From Candidatus Kuenenia stuttgartensis (GTDB taxonomy: Bacteria > Planctomycetota > Planctomycetia > Isosphaerales > Isosphaeraceae), in NCBI GenBank assembly GCA_945865635.1, contig CAMBEP010000005.1, forward strand, positions 62,001 to 126,000: a stretch of 64,000 nt of DNA, written 5' to 3'. How positions within the stretch are numbered: the first letter of the stretch is position 1; each line of letters starts with the position of its first letter. The position numbers were made by a program, and so were the translations under genes. Of this stretch, positions 9,712 through 19,662 are shown piece by piece. Under the pieces are notes generated by a model. The model had not been told where the DNA came from, did not search any database, and saw only the letters and a list, made by a program, of their open reading frames with translations.

Positions 9712-10806
9712 GTGAATCGAATCCTCACAATACTGTTACGACTGACCGTCGGCGGCCTGGTTGGCTTTGGCTCAGCCTGGCCCATCACCAGTGCCATGAA
9801 AGCCAATGATCTGACGCATCCACTGATCTATTTCGTATGGATCGCAGGTGGAAATATCCTGGCCTTCATTCTGGCAGTGGCTTTGCATGAGTTGGGGCAT
9901 GTTCTGGCTGGACTTAGGGCCGGATTTCATTTCGCGTTCATGATGTTCTGGCCAGTTCAGATTCGCCGAAAAGGCGAGCGAGGCCTCTCCATACGCCCCA
10001 TGTTCAATTCTGGACTTGGCTTAGGTGGTATTGCAGGCATGGTGCCAATCCCTGGGCTGGATCTGCGAAAGGCTTATCTCACCATGCTGTGGGGTGGCCC
10101 ATTGGCTAGCCTATCATGGGGCCTGACAGCAATTTTCATAGCTTCCCTGACAGGCTTTCCATCATCAGCCCCAGGCAGCATCTTCTGGCTCATGGGCATC
10201 ATAAGCCTTTTAGCTTTTGTGACATCCATCATCCCAAGAAGTGTGGCAGGATATTTGACTGACGGCGCTGCCATCAAGCTTCTGAGTCGTGGCAAACCCG
10301 AACAGGTAGGGATTTATGTGGCATTTCTGGAACTCTCCAGCGAAGTGGCCACTGGCAAACGCCCATCAGAATGTAACCCATTACCTTTAAACATCTTATT
10401 GCGTGTAGAACCTGACGATCAGATGTTCGCCAGAGGTCGCTATTTTGGATTCCTGGCCGCAGCTGACAGTGGCGATCTTGAAAAAGCTCGCCTTTATATG
10501 ACGGAACTTATGTCAGGCATAGACAAAACCCCAATTCTTGTTCGACCCAGTTATCAGATTATGGATGCGTGGCTTCACGCCCGGGAAGGCAAAACCGAGG
10601 ACGCTCGAAAGCTCCTAAAATTATCTCAAGGCGGCCTTGTAGAAAAATGCGACCAAGTCATGGTCGAGGCCGTGATACTCGCCGCCGAAGGCAAGCACGA
10701 CGAAGCCTCTGTTTTAGCCAAAACCGTTCCCGAACTTATTGCAGGCTCAATGATTCCAGATGCTCATGCCTTTACGCGGTTTCAGGTCGAGGGATTGATT
10801 CACTGA
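9712..10806 (+). CDS. M50-family site-2-protease-like membrane zinc protease
   Basis: 364 residues from a GTG start 18 bp after the TPR-redoxin gene. Helix 2 carries AVALHELGHVLAG, the HExxH zinc site (His59, Glu60, His63) embedded in a membrane segment as in site-2 proteases. Several further hydrophobic segments follow to about residue 185, including TMLWGGPLASLSWGL, which resembles the family's G-rich second motif. The C-terminal ~170 residues are soluble and helical, with TPR-like character (GRYFGFLAAADSGDLEKA). It likely performs intramembrane or membrane-associated proteolysis; the substrate is unknown and the third zinc ligand was not identified. Confidence 0.78.
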   Translation: MNRILTILLRLTVGGLVGFGSAWPITSAMKANDLTHPLIYFVWIAGGNILAFILAVALHELGHVLAGLRAGFHFAFMMFWPVQIRRKGERGLSIRPMFNSGLGLGGIAGMVPIPGLDLRKAYLTMLWGGPLASLSWGLTAIFIASLTGFPSSAPGSIFWLMGIISLLAFVTSIIPRSVAGYLTDGAAIKLLSRGKPEQVGIYVAFLELSSEVATGKRPSECNPLPLNILLRVEPDDQMFARGRYFGFLAAADSGDLEKARLYMTELMSGIDKTPILVRPSYQIMDAWLHAREGKTEDARKLLKLSQGGLVEKCDQVMVEAVILAAEGKHDEASVLAKTVPELIAGSMIPDAHAFTRFQVEGLIH

Positions 10807-10941
10807 AGCTTTATGTAAGACAGGAAATTATGGGAATCAAAGCCAGTTCATTCAAATTTTCAGGACGTTCGGGGCTAGAGGCGATATACTTAAGAAAGTA
10901 GTTCGCCCTGATGCCAGACTCTTGCTGAACGAGTGCTGCTT

Positions 10942-11676
10942 ATGTCCGTTACGGCGAATGCCGACCTGAAGATCGCTGCCGAATCCAAAACCGCAATGGC
11001 AAGCCGCCTGGCGCCCATCAGCGGTCGATCGCCTGGCACTCTGATCGTCCACGAAATTTACCGAAGCCTTCAAGGCGAAAGCCTTTGGGCTGGTTGGCCA
11101 TGCGTTTTCGTGCGCCTGACCGCTTGCCAGCTTCGCTGCACCTATTGCGATACCGCCCATGCCTTCAATCAAGGCAAACCTATGTCGGTGGACGAGGTCT
11201 ATCAAGCCGCATTGGCATACAAAACGCCAATGATCGAACTCACAGGCGGCGAGCCTCTGCTGCAACACGAAGTCTACGACCTGATGACCCGCCTTTGTGA
11301 TGCCGGAAAACGAGTCTTGATTGAGACTTCTGGCTCAATATCAACCCTCGGGGTCGATCACCGTGTGCATGTCATTCTGGACGTAAAGACCCCCGGATCC
11401 GGAGAGTCGCAGGCCATGGTCTGGTCCAACCTGACACATCTCAAGCCAATCGATGAAGTTAAGTTTGTGATTTGCAGCAAAGCCGATTTCGACTGGTCCG
11501 TAGAGATTGTCGACGAGTACAACCTGACCAGCTTCTGCCCTGTCCACTTCAGCCCAAGCCATGGCAGCGTGGGCCTAGAGGAACTGGCGGATTGGATTTT
11601 GGCATCAAATCGTCCGATCCGATTCCAGATGCAGTTACACAAGGTAATCTGGGGCGCTGAGACACGTGGGGTCTAA
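10942..11676 (+). CDS. queE: 7-carboxy-7-deazaguanine synthase, radical SAM
   Basis: 244 residues from ATG 10942; an in-frame GTG at 10933 is an alternative and neither has a strong ribosome site. EIYRSLQGESLWAGWPCVFVRL is followed by C-x3-C-x2-C (CQLRCTYCDT), the radical-SAM 4Fe-4S site in the QueE arrangement, and by IELTGGEPLLQ, the GGEP SAM-binding motif. It converts 6-carboxytetrahydropterin to 7-carboxy-7-deazaguanine in the queuosine/7-deazaguanine pathway. No other que genes are in the window. It is convergent with tatD across a shared hairpin. Confidence 0.92.
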   Translation: MSVTANADLKIAAESKTAMASRLAPISGRSPGTLIVHEIYRSLQGESLWAGWPCVFVRLTACQLRCTYCDTAHAFNQGKPMSVDEVYQAALAYKTPMIELTGGEPLLQHEVYDLMTRLCDAGKRVLIETSGSISTLGVDHRVHVILDVKTPGSGESQAMVWSNLTHLKPIDEVKFVICSKADFDWSVEIVDEYNLTSFCPVHFSPSHGSVGLEELADWILASNRPIRFQMQLHKVIWGAETRGV

Positions 11677-11685
11677 CCCCAAAAC

Positions 11686-11712
11686 GAGCCTGGTTTTTGG
11701 CAGGCTCTTGTT
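11686..11712. terminator. Bidirectional terminator between queE and tatD
   Basis: GAGCCTG (11686-11692), loop of 8, CAGGCTC (11701-11707). Read on + it is followed by TTGTT; read on - it is followed by GTTTT. It sits exactly in the 34-bp gap between two convergent genes, so a shared terminator is the simplest reading. Confidence 0.6.
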
Positions 11713-12493
11713 AGATCCTTCTAAACAGATTTTCCGCATTGGCCGTCGTCAGGCTTGAGCATTTTTCGACCGACCAGCCCCGAACCAAAGCCAAAGCCTC
11801 GCCCACAACGGCCACCCGGGCAGGCTCATTGGTCTTTCCACGAAACGGATGAGGGCTAAGAAACGGAGCATCGGTTTCCAAAAGGATTCGATCCTCAGGT
11901 ATCTGGCGGATGGTCTCTCGAAGTGAGTCAAACTCTTTGTTGGCAAATGTCGAAATGCCACCGATACCAAGATGCAGCCCAAGTGCCAGCAAGCGTTTGG
12001 CATCGTCGGTGTTGCCAATGAAGCAGTGCATGGTGCCGCGTAAGGTACGATTTCGGCCTTCAAGCAATTCGAGGATATCGGGCATGGAATCCCGGCAGTG
12101 GATGACGACGGGAAGCCCAAGGCTCTGAGCGAGGTCCAGATGATTTTGAAACGATTCTTTCTGAACATCAAAAGGAGCGTCTTTCCAGTAGCGGTCAAGG
12201 CCGGTCTCACCAATGGCAATCACGACAGGATCGTCAGCCAGAGTAATAACCCTTTGCCAGTCGGCGGGTTGAGTGAGATGCGTATCATTTGGATGAATAC
12301 CCACAGCGGCTTTGACAATAGTGTGTGCATGAGCGAGATGGACGAGAGTTTGGGCATCATCGGCAGTAGTGGAGGCACTGATGATCAATTTTACGTGAGC
12401 CTCACGGGCATTTTGAAGAATTTGATCCAACTTGTCGGCGAACTTGTGATTTGTGACATGTGCATGGGTATCAATCCAAAGGTTCCGGGTCAT
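11711..12493 (-). CDS. tatD: TatD-family metal-dependent hydrolase (DNase)
   Basis: 260 residues. It opens with LWIDTHAHVTNHKF, the metal-binding DxHxH strand of the TatD amidohydrolase barrel. Later motifs are AIGETGLDRYWKD (the catalytic-site Glu), VIHCRDSMPDILELL, GTMHCFIGN and ILLETDAPFLSPHPFRGKTNEPA, all diagnostic of TatD/YcfH. The family shows 3'-5' DNase/RNase activity and is implicated in DNA repair and fragmentation. Length is normal. Whether it is TatD or the YcfH/YjjV subgroup cannot be decided by eye. Confidence 0.92.
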   Translation of the reverse strand: MTRNLWIDTHAHVTNHKFADKLDQILQNAREAHVKLIISASTTADDAQTLVHLAHAHTIVKAAVGIHPNDTHLTQPADWQRVITLADDPVVIAIGETGLDRYWKDAPFDVQKESFQNHLDLAQSLGLPVVIHCRDSMPDILELLEGRNRTLRGTMHCFIGNTDDAKRLLALGLHLGIGGISTFANKEFDSLRETIRQIPEDRILLETDAPFLSPHPFRGKTNEPARVAVVGEALALVRGWSVEKCSSLTTANAENLFRRI

Positions 12494-12534
12494 ATTTTTT
12501 GACGTTCCGTAAAGTATTTTGAGGAGAGAAACTG

Positions 12535-12681
12535 GTGGAACCTGAGATCCTTAAGGAAGAGGTACCGAAACGCATTGCAGCAAGAGTTGGAGAGCGATTC
12601 AGGACCGATTCAACGGAGAGAGGCGGCCTAATGAAGGTTAAAGATTGGGCCGGAAAAAATCCAGAGAAACGACAGAAATGA
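12535..12681 (+). CDS. Possible small charged protein, 48 aa
   Basis: A 48-codon frame from GTG 12535 to TGA 12681, preceded by GAGGAG with 8-9 nt spacing. The product is highly charged (VEPEILKEEVPKRIAARVGE at the start, KNPEKRQK at the end) and has no signal or membrane segment. It lies divergent from tatD and upstream of nusA. I do not recognise a family. The ribosome site is the only positive evidence; it could be chance. Confidence 0.33.
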   Translation: MEPEILKEEVPKRIAARVGERFRTDSTERGGLMKVKDWAGKNPEKRQK

Positions 12682-12725
12682 CTGGAAGAAAGATCAGGAA
12701 ATTCAAGGATGATTAACACTTTCGC

Positions 12726-12754
12726 TTGACAAGAAGGCCGAAAAACCTTTTAAT
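12726..12754 (+). promoter_or_regulatory. Candidate housekeeping promoter for nusA-infB-rbfA
   Basis: TTGACA (12726-12731), exactly 17 nt spacer, TTTAAT (12749-12754). This is a near-consensus vegetative promoter about 220 bp upstream of nusA. The long leader (about 12761-12976) has no gene I can support and could carry post-transcriptional control. Confidence 0.5.
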
Positions 12755-12976
12755 GATGAGGCGGGGCGGAATGGTCAGGAATGCGAATAACAAGCATGAT
12801 TGACCGATCGAAGGGAACGGGTTGTCATTGCAAGGTGTTCACCCATTCCATTGATCTGAATGTAAATCCATGTTTAATCATGGCTTATGTTGCCGTCCGA
12901 AAAGACCAAAGAACGTAGATCGCACGTCAGGCGAGTGAATGCTGGACGTGGATGCCCGCCGATGCGGAGTCGTTGA

Positions 12977-14251
12977 ATGAGTGTTGAACTGATCAGGCTT
13001 GTCGAAACAATCCAACGGGAAAAAAACGTTGACAAGCATTTGCTGCTTGACGCCATAAAATCGGCTTTAACATCAGCGGCACGCAAGCATTATCCGGATA
13101 TTGAGCCGGATTTGATTCAAGTTGAGATCAATGCTGAGACAGGCGATATCGTGACCACGAGGGATGGAACGATCGTCAAGGAGTCTGACTTTGGCCGGAT
13201 AGCGGCGCAGACTGCCAAGCAGGTGATCATCCAGAAGATTCGCGAAGCGGAGCGGGATTCCCAATTTGGTGAGTTCCAGGATCGTCAGGGCGAGTTGATC
13301 TCAGGCACGATCCAGCGGATTGAGGGTGGTGTGGTGATGGTCAACATGGGTAAATCCGACGGGATTTTGCCCAAGAGCGAACAAATCCCTGGTGAATCGT
13401 TTGACATAGGCAAACCGGTTCGAGCCGTCATCACGGAAGTGAAGAAGGCAGGCCAGCGGGTTAAGATCGTACTAAGTCGGCGACACCCGGACTTTGTAAG
13501 GCGACTTTTTGAGCGTGAGATTCCGGAAATATCGGAAGGTGTGATTTCGATTCGAGGTCTTTCGCGTGAAGCGGGGTTCCGGTCTAAGGTTGCGGTCAGT
13601 TCTCTTGACAATAAGATTGATGCCGTTGGAGCCTGTGTAGGTGTTCGCGGCACACGGATTAAAAACATAGTGGATGAACTGGGTGGGGAACGGATCGATA
13701 TTGTTCGCTGGAACGAATCGCTTCAGGTCTTGATTCCCAATGCCCTTCAACCTGCGGAAATTGAAGAGGTGATGCTGTGTCACCTTTTAGGGCGGGCGGT
13801 CGTGCTGGTCCGTGATGACCAGCTTTCGCTTGCGATTGGCCGTAAGGGGCAGAATGTCCGTCTGGCGACAAAACTTGTTGGCTGGGACATTGAAATCCGA
13901 ACGGCTGAAGAGCTTGATGGCGATATTGAGAAGGCAGTGGCCGCATTTACCAAAATCCCTGGTGTTGAGGTGGATCTTGCGGAGCGGTTGGTAGAACAGG
14001 GAATTTTGGGATACGATGACCTTTCGGTTATGGAGGTGGATAGCTTGGTCAGTACGATTGAGGGACTGACCGAGGAGTTGGCAGAGCATTTAATTCAGAC
14101 TGCTGAAGCATTTAGCGAAGGCACAGCAAGAGCGGGATCGAATGAGACTCCTGACGGCGAGGTAGAGTTGTCCGAATCAACATCCGAAGAAGAGGCTGAA
14201 TCGGCCTTGGAATCGAATACGTCATCCGGGACGGTATCGTCGGATGATTAA
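12977..14251 (+). CDS. nusA: Transcription termination/antitermination factor NusA
   Basis: 424 residues. The N-terminal RNAP-binding domain starts [20 protein letters not shown]. An S1 domain follows (about 130-195: [20 protein letters not shown]), then two KH domains (about 200-345) with [40 protein letters not shown] and [13 protein letters not shown], all classic NusA signatures. A C-terminal helical/HhH-like segment (about 345-390) and an acidic Ser/Glu tail complete it. It binds RNA polymerase and nascent RNA to modulate pausing and termination. rimP, often just upstream in bacteria, is not here. Confidence 0.97.
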   Translation: MSVELIRLVETIQREKNVDKHLLLDAIKSALTSAARKHYPDIEPDLIQVEINAETGDIVTTRDGTIVKESDFGRIAAQTAKQVIIQKIREAERDSQFGEFQDRQGELISGTIQRIEGGVVMVNMGKSDGILPKSEQIPGESFDIGKPVRAVITEVKKAGQRVKIVLSRRHPDFVRRLFEREIPEISEGVISIRGLSREAGFRSKVAVSSLDNKIDAVGACVGVRGTRIKNIVDELGGERIDIVRWNESLQVLIPNALQPAEIEEVMLCHLLGRAVVLVRDDQLSLAIGRKGQNVRLATKLVGWDIEIRTAEELDGDIEKAVAAFTKIPGVEVDLAERLVEQGILGYDDLSVMEVDSLVSTIEGLTEELAEHLIQTAEAFSEGTARAGSNETPDGEVELSESTSEEEAESALESNTSSGTVSSDD

Positions 14252-14346
14252 TCTGACGACTCCCCCAAACAAACCTGACCGTTACGCGATGACTCATCAC
14301 GTCACGATATCACCAATCACCTTAATACGGTACAAAACACCAAGAT

Positions 14347-17300
14347 ATGGCGACGAAGGAGCGAGAGTTGTCCACCCGTGTTCACGAGATGGCCAAAGAG
14401 CTGAACGTCAGGAGCCAAGAAATACTTGATTTTCTGAAGTCTGAAGGGGAAAACGTTAAAGGCAGCCCCCTTGCCAGTCTCGAAGTATATCAGATCGAAC
14501 TTGTTCGAAAGCAGTTTGGCGGTGGCGCCCAACCTGCAACTACAGAACCTGCAAGATCTGCCGTTGAATCCAAACCTGTTGAGTCCAAACCTGTTGTATC
14601 AAGCCCTGCCCCAGTGGCCAAGGCGAAAACAGGCGAGACCATCAAGGCCCCGGAAATTAAGACCATGGCAAATGCTCCGGCAGCGAAACCGGAAGCAGCA
14701 CCAACATTGGTGCAGCCTGTGGCTGAAAAACCGGCCCCGACTGGCCTGATCGCCCCACCGACATCAAGTCGGCCTGCGGAAATGCAGAGGCCCCCGATGC
14801 AAAACCCTCCTGCTTCTGGGCCACCAGCAAGTCGGCCTGCGGAGATGCAAAGGCCCCCGATGCAAAACCCACCTGCTTCTGGGCCACCAGCAAGTCGGAC
14901 TGCGGAGATGCAGAGGCCTCCGATGCAATACCCGCCTGCTTCCGGGCCGCGTCCTCCTCATCAAAGGCCGCCCATGCAACAGGCGCCTCGCCCTGGCACT
15001 GGTCCATCCGGGGTCCAGTCAGGCAAAACGCCTGTGATGTCGACAGGGCTGCACCGGCCAAGTCAGCCACCTTTGCAGCAGCGTCCTTCTTTGGCGGCAT
15101 CGATACCGAAGGCCTCGCCAGATGCCCCGGTCGTGGAGAAAGTCGAAGCCCCAGCGGCAACCGCCGCACCTGCTGAGCCGCCAAGCCCTTTTACCCGAAG
15201 GGATTATATCGATCCTTCAGGTGTCAGGCGGACGATGCCAGCCCCAGGGATGCCGCAAGCGCCGCAGAAGCCTGTGGATCGCAAGCCGCCGGTACCGGAT
15301 GTGTCAACAGAGCGTCGCCAGATGCCTCGTCCTTCAGGTCCTACGGCACCGACATTCCGATCGTTTGCGCCGACAGGTGCTCCGGTTGGTCAAGGCCCGC
15401 TGCACCGATCCTCCGAACAAAAGAATGTGGGCCAGCAGAGGCCTGGCCAGTCGCAGGGGCCTCGGCCCCAGGCGGCTCCCCAAGCACCTGCTGGTGGTTC
15501 GTATACTCGTCCTGACAAGCGATTTACGCCTGATCAGCTCAAAGCCATGATGCAATCCGGCCAGATTGGTGGATTACCATCTCAGGCTAAACCTGCGTCG
15601 GCTCAGCCGGGCGGTCGAATGGCGGGCAGTGCGCCGCGGATGGGCATGGGGGCACCTGCTTCCGGACCATCTCAATCCTCATTTCAGAATCAGATGGGTG
15701 GTTCCGGGTCCAGTAGCAGTGGGTCAGCGACCCCGGCTCCTCCGATCCCGATTGATGATGAGGATGAACGCAAGAAAGCCAAGACGGGTGCTGTTGGTGA
15801 CCGAGCGGTAAGGCGGGTCCAGCGTGAGAAGCGTCAGAAGGATCGCGTGACATCTCCTGCTTCCGTAGACGCTGTACTGGTGGCTGTGGACGAGGAAGAA
15901 TCAAGGCAATACCGACGGCGTCACAAGGTCAAGGCACCGATTGGCAATCAGCAGCAACGTAAAGAGCACGCCGAGATTGAGGAGCCGATCACTGTCCGAA
16001 GCTTGTCAGAAGCGATTGGTGTTAAAGCCAACCAGATCATGACATTGCTTTTCAGTCAGGGGCTGCCGGTCCGGATCAACGATTCTCTACCTGAACAGAC
16101 GGCCATTGAATTGGCTCTTGAGTTTGGCGTTGAGTTGTCGATTGTCACCGCACGAACGGCGGAAGACGAGTTGCTGGATGCCTTTGTGGATGAAACCGTT
16201 GAAGGCGACAAGAAATTCCGGGCTCCGATCATCACAATTCTTGGCCACGTTGACCATGGCAAGACATCGCTTCTGGACCGGATTCGCAAGTCCGACGTTG
16301 CCGCCCATGAATCGGGTGGAATCACCCAGCACATTGGTGCGTATCAGGTTGTGCACAATGGCCATGCCATTACATTCCTTGACACACCCGGCCACGAAGC
16401 CTTTACATCGATGCGTGCCCGTGGCGCGAATGTGACGGACATTGTGGTACTGGTTGTCGCTGCGGATGACGGTGTGATGCCACAGACCCTGGAAGCGATC
16501 AGCCATGCCAAGGCGGCTGACGTTCCGATCATAGTGGCCTTGAACAAGGTTGACCTTCCAAACATCAATTTCAATCGTATTTTTGGTGAACTCAGCCAGC
16601 ATGGCCTGGTTCCCGAAGAATATGGTGGGGATACTTTGGTTGTGAAGACATCGGCTCACACAGGTGCGGGCATTCCTGAGCTTCTGGAAAACCTGCTTTT
16701 GATTGCCGAATTGAAAGAATTCAAGGGGAATGTCAATCGCCCGGCGGTCGGGACCTGTCTGGAATCACAGATTTCTGAAGGGCGTGGCGTTGTGGCCACC
16801 ATGCTGATTCAGGATGGAACGCTCAAAATTGGTGATGTGATCGTGTGCGGCAACGGCTATGGCCGGGTTCGCGCCCTGTTCAACCATCGTGGCGAACCGG
16901 TTGAAGAGGCTGGGCCGAGCATGCCCGTGGAAGTCAATGGCCTGGATTCGGTTCCTGAAGCTGGCGAGAAGTTTGCGGTTCTTCCGGATCTTTCCCGTGC
17001 CAGGGAAATTGCGGAAAATCGCAAAACAAGATCTCGCGAACAGGACCGTTCCGAGCGAAGTTCTGTCACCCTCGAAAATCTTTTTGACAGGATGAACGAA
17101 CAAAAGGTCAGAAGTCTGAACATCATCCTCAAGGCCGACGTTCAGGGTTCACTGGAAGCTCTGACGAAAGAGCTTGAAAAACTTGAGAACGTAGAGATTC
17201 CGATTCGGATTCTGCACAGGGCTGTTGGTGGGATATCGGAAAGCGATATTCAACTGGCAGATGCCTCGCAAGCAATCGTGATTGGTTTCCGGGTTGCTCC

Positions 17301-17721
17301 AGAAGACCGTGCGATGAGCCTGGCTGAGGACAAGAAGATCGACATTCGTCGATACGACATCATCTATCAGGTGACGGACGAAGTCAAAAAGGCAATCGAG
17401 GGGATGCTGGTACCGGAAATCAAGGAGACCCATTTGGGCCGCGCTGCGGTTCGTCAGGTCTTCAAGATCTCCAAGGTCGGCACGGTTGCAGGCTGTTTCG
17501 TGACACAGGGAACGATCGAACGCTCTGCCAAAATCCGGCTGTTGCGTGAAGGCCGTGAAATTTACAAGGGATCGCTCGAGGCTCTCAAGCGTTTCAAAGA
17601 TGATGTCAAAGAAGTTCGTGAAGGATTCGAATGTGGTATTCGAGTCTCGAATTACGATGACCTGAAGACGGACGATATCATCGAGGCCTACAAGATCGAG
17701 GAAATTCGCCGGACACTTTAA
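14347..17721 (+). CDS. infB: Translation initiation factor IF-2
   Basis: 1124 residues, long for the family. It has the N-terminal IF2-N motif ([20 protein letters not shown]), then about 400 residues of Pro/Ala/Gln-rich low-complexity linker with tandem repeats, a second IF2-N-like segment (about 545-600), and the GTPase domain from about residue 625. G1 is GHVDHGKTS, followed by DTPGHEAF (G3) and NKVD (G4). Beta-barrel domains II and IV and the fMet-tRNA-binding C-terminus follow. It places initiator tRNA on the 30S subunit and promotes subunit joining. It lies 95 bp after nusA, without the intervening ylxR/rpl7Ae genes common elsewhere. Confidence 0.97.
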   Translation: MATKERELSTRVHEMAKELNVRSQEILDFLKSEGENVKGSPLASLEVYQIELVRKQFGGGAQPATTEPARSAVESKPVESKPVVSSPAPVAKAKTGETIKAPEIKTMANAPAAKPEAAPTLVQPVAEKPAPTGLIAPPTSSRPAEMQRPPMQNPPASGPPASRPAEMQRPPMQNPPASGPPASRTAEMQRPPMQYPPASGPRPPHQRPPMQQAPRPGTGPSGVQSGKTPVMSTGLHRPSQPPLQQRPSLAASIPKASPDAPVVEKVEAPAATAAPAEPPSPFTRRDYIDPSGVRRTMPAPGMPQAPQKPVDRKPPVPDVSTERRQMPRPSGPTAPTFRSFAPTGAPVGQGPLHRSSEQKNVGQQRPGQSQGPRPQAAPQAPAGGSYTRPDKRFTPDQLKAMMQSGQIGGLPSQAKPASAQPGGRMAGSAPRMGMGAPASGPSQSSFQNQMGGSGSSSSGSATPAPPIPIDDEDERKKAKTGAVGDRAVRRVQREKRQKDRVTSPASVDAVLVAVDEEESRQYRRRHKVKAPIGNQQQRKEHAEIEEPITVRSLSEAIGVKANQIMTLLFSQGLPVRINDSLPEQTAIELALEFGVELSIVTARTAEDELLDAFVDETVEGDKKFRAPIITILGHVDHGKTSLLDRIRKSDVAAHESGGITQHIGAYQVVHNGHAITFLDTPGHEAFTSMRARGANVTDIVVLVVAADDGVMPQTLEAISHAKAADVPIIVALNKVDLPNINFNRIFGELSQHGLVPEEYGGDTLVVKTSAHTGAGIPELLENLLLIAELKEFKGNVNRPAVGTCLESQISEGRGVVATMLIQDGTLKIGDVIVCGNGYGRVRALFNHRGEPVEEAGPSMPVEVNGLDSVPEAGEKFAVLPDLSRAREIAENRKTRSREQDRSERSSVTLENLFDRMNEQKVRSLNIILKADVQGSLEALTKELEKLENVEIPIRILHRAVGGISESDIQLADASQAIVIGFRVAPEDRAMSLAEDKKIDIRRYDIIYQVTDEVKKAIEGMLVPEIKETHLGRAAVRQVFKISKVGTVAGCFVTQGTIERSAKIRLLREGREIYKGSLEALKRFKDDVKEVREGFECGIRVSNYDDLKTDDIIEAYKIEEIRRTL
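14770..14958 (+). repeat. Three tandem 63-bp repeats inside infB
   Basis: Three consecutive 21-residue units beginning [19 protein letters not shown] (14770-14832, 14833-14895, 14896-14958). The first two are identical at protein level except at synonymous positions. The third has Arg-Thr in place of Arg-Pro at the start and Tyr for Asn, then decays into further RPPMQQ-like copies. The expansion lies in the disordered N-terminal linker of IF-2 and should be length-variable between strains. Confidence 0.9.
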
Positions 17722-17806
17722 TTTTTCAGGGCAATTTCAGGTAGCGGTTATGCGTTGCCTGAAATTGTTTCTTTCAAAATGAGAGTCTGCGAACTGGTAA
17801 CCAAAC

Positions 17807-18226
17807 ATGAGTGCCCACCGTTCCCTGAGAGTGGCTGAAGCTGTTCGTGAAGTTGTGGCGACCGCCATTCTGAACGATGTCAGTGATCCACGTGTACGTA
17901 ATCTGACCGTGCTTGGCGCCGAAGTTACGGATGATCTCCGCTATGCAAAAGTCTTCGTAACCGTCACGGGCGACGAACGCGAACAAAAAAGGGTGATGCA
18001 TGGACTGCAATCCGCTCGTGGTTTTCTGCAATCGAAAATTGCCGCCAGACTTCAAACCCGGGTCACTCCGGAACTGAAGTTTGAAATTGACAATTCCGCC
18101 AGGCGAACCATGGAAATCTTGAAAGCGATTGAATTATCGCTCGCCGAAGAGAAACTGACCAAATCTGAGAAAGTAGAATCGGCAGATCATGACGAAGTTG
18201 ACGGGACTGAAGTGGAAATCGATTGA
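17807..18226 (+). CDS. rbfA: 30S ribosome-binding factor RbfA
   Basis: 139 residues. SLRVAEAVREVVATAIL, DPRVRNLTVLGAEVTDDLRYAKVFVTV and LQSARGFLQSKIAARLQTRVTPELKFEID are the characteristic strands of the RbfA KH-like fold. The C-terminal ~25 residues are an acidic extension. It aids maturation of the 16S rRNA 5' end. It follows infB by 85 bp on the same strand in the conserved order, supporting one transcript. Confidence 0.95.
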   Translation: MSAHRSLRVAEAVREVVATAILNDVSDPRVRNLTVLGAEVTDDLRYAKVFVTVTGDEREQKRVMHGLQSARGFLQSKIAARLQTRVTPELKFEIDNSARRTMEILKAIELSLAEEKLTKSEKVESADHDEVDGTEVEID

Positions 18227-18338
18227 ATTGTCGAACCTTTCGGCGTGATTGAAACTTCAGCCGTGTGATATGATCGCCTTGAGTGACGCATTAACGCATT
18301 GATCCGCGATTCCCAATGTATTTAGAGTCAAATCAAAA

Positions 18339-19631
18339 ATGGCCGCTTCGAAAAACCAAAAGTCGATTTTGATCTCTCAACTCATTGATGAATTGAAAGT
18401 GGCTTTCCCAAACGCTGAGGAATTGCCACGGCGACCGATCGTTGAAAGTGTCATTCTGGCGATTTTGCGAGAGAACCGAAGCCTGAAGGATTCCAACCGG
18501 GCGTTGGAGCACTTTCTCTCAAAATCGAATTATGTTGATCTCAACGAACTCAGAGTCAGTGAATTACGCGAAATCCAGAACATTATCGGAAACACTCCTG
18601 ATTCCGATTTGCGAGCCAGGGCGATTCGTAAATTCCTGAAACAGATTTTTCAGAAAAACTATAAGTATGATATCGACGGGATCGCCAAAAAGACTTTCAA
18701 AGAAGCAAAAGACGAACTCAAAGATTATGAGGCCCTGACCTCGGATTTCATCATGGCTCAAGCCCAGGTACAAACCCTCGGCGGGCATGCGTTTCCAGTC
18801 GATAACCGAATTCTGCTGATGGCCAAACGGCTCGGATTGGTCGATGAGAATGCCGACCAGTCCACACTTCGTGGAATCTTTGAAAAGAATATCACCAAAG
18901 CCCAAATTCATCTGGCCATTGCCTTGGTGGAAGAATTTGTAAACGAAGTCTGTACCATTGCAGAACCGAAATGCCTATCCTGCCAGTTCAATGCAATCTG
19001 CCCAGGCTATGAAGCCATGAAAAACCCGCCCAAGACGAAACCAAAAGTCGTGGTGAAGAAGGCCGCAACCAAAGGGGCCAAAGTCACCTTGGATAAGGCA
19101 CTTGAAGCCGATGGATCGTTGGTATCAGTGAAAGATGTCTCAAAATCTGCTAAAGCCAAGTCATCCAAAGCATCGACCAAAGCAGCAGACCTGACGCCAG
19201 AGGCTGTAACTGCATCTGCACAGCCGCAGTCGGACTCACCGATTGAAAACACTGAATCCACGAAGGCTTCGGGGAAACCCAAAAAAACCAAGCCTGCCAA
19301 AGCCAGCTCAAAAGCATCGCCAGTCGATTCCGAGAAAACGGCGACGACAGCCGATCCTCAATCTGTTGAAGCCCTGACAGGCACATCCGAACCCTCATTA
19401 GCCACAACCCCTAAAGCCGCGAAGGCATCGGCCAAGTCTGCTTCTGCCAAAGCCAAACCCTCCAAAGCCAAGGCTAAGTCTGTCGAGACTCTCAGCACAA
19501 CCACCTCCGACGCGATGAATGCACCTGAGGATCAAGTCGATGGCCTCAAGCCTGCGTCCAAGAGTGCTGCAAAAAAAGCCAAATCCAACACCAAGAAAAG
19601 CTCCAAGGCGGCATCCAAGAAACCAAAATAA
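18339..19631 (+). CDS. HhH-GPD/endonuclease-III-like protein with histone-H1-like tail
   Basis: 430 residues. Residues 1-225 have the endonuclease III fold, ending in a textbook 4Fe-4S loop, C205-x6-C212-x2-C215-x5-C221. The catalytic aspartate appears kept (Asp155 in FPVDNRIL). The position 18 residues upstream, where Nth has its catalytic lysine, is not Lys, and the HhH hairpin is degenerate (ALTSDFIMAQAQVQTLGGH). A beta-elimination (AP lyase) activity is therefore doubtful. Residues 230-430 are Lys/Ala/Ser-rich (AKASAKSASAKAKPSKAKAK), like histone H1 or HU tails, and should bind DNA non-specifically. Its role may be base excision repair or a structural DNA-binding relative. Confidence 0.82.
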   Translation: MAASKNQKSILISQLIDELKVAFPNAEELPRRPIVESVILAILRENRSLKDSNRALEHFLSKSNYVDLNELRVSELREIQNIIGNTPDSDLRARAIRKFLKQIFQKNYKYDIDGIAKKTFKEAKDELKDYEALTSDFIMAQAQVQTLGGHAFPVDNRILLMAKRLGLVDENADQSTLRGIFEKNITKAQIHLAIALVEEFVNEVCTIAEPKCLSCQFNAICPGYEAMKNPPKTKPKVVVKKAATKGAKVTLDKALEADGSLVSVKDVSKSAKAKSSKASTKAADLTPEAVTASAQPQSDSPIENTESTKASGKPKKTKPAKASSKASPVDSEKTATTADPQSVEALTGTSEPSLATTPKAAKASAKSASAKAKPSKAKAKSVETLSTTTSDAMNAPEDQVDGLKPASKSAAKKAKSNTKKSSKAASKKPK

Positions 19632-19662
19632 GCCAGCGGGCCCAGCAGACGCCCTTTTTTTT

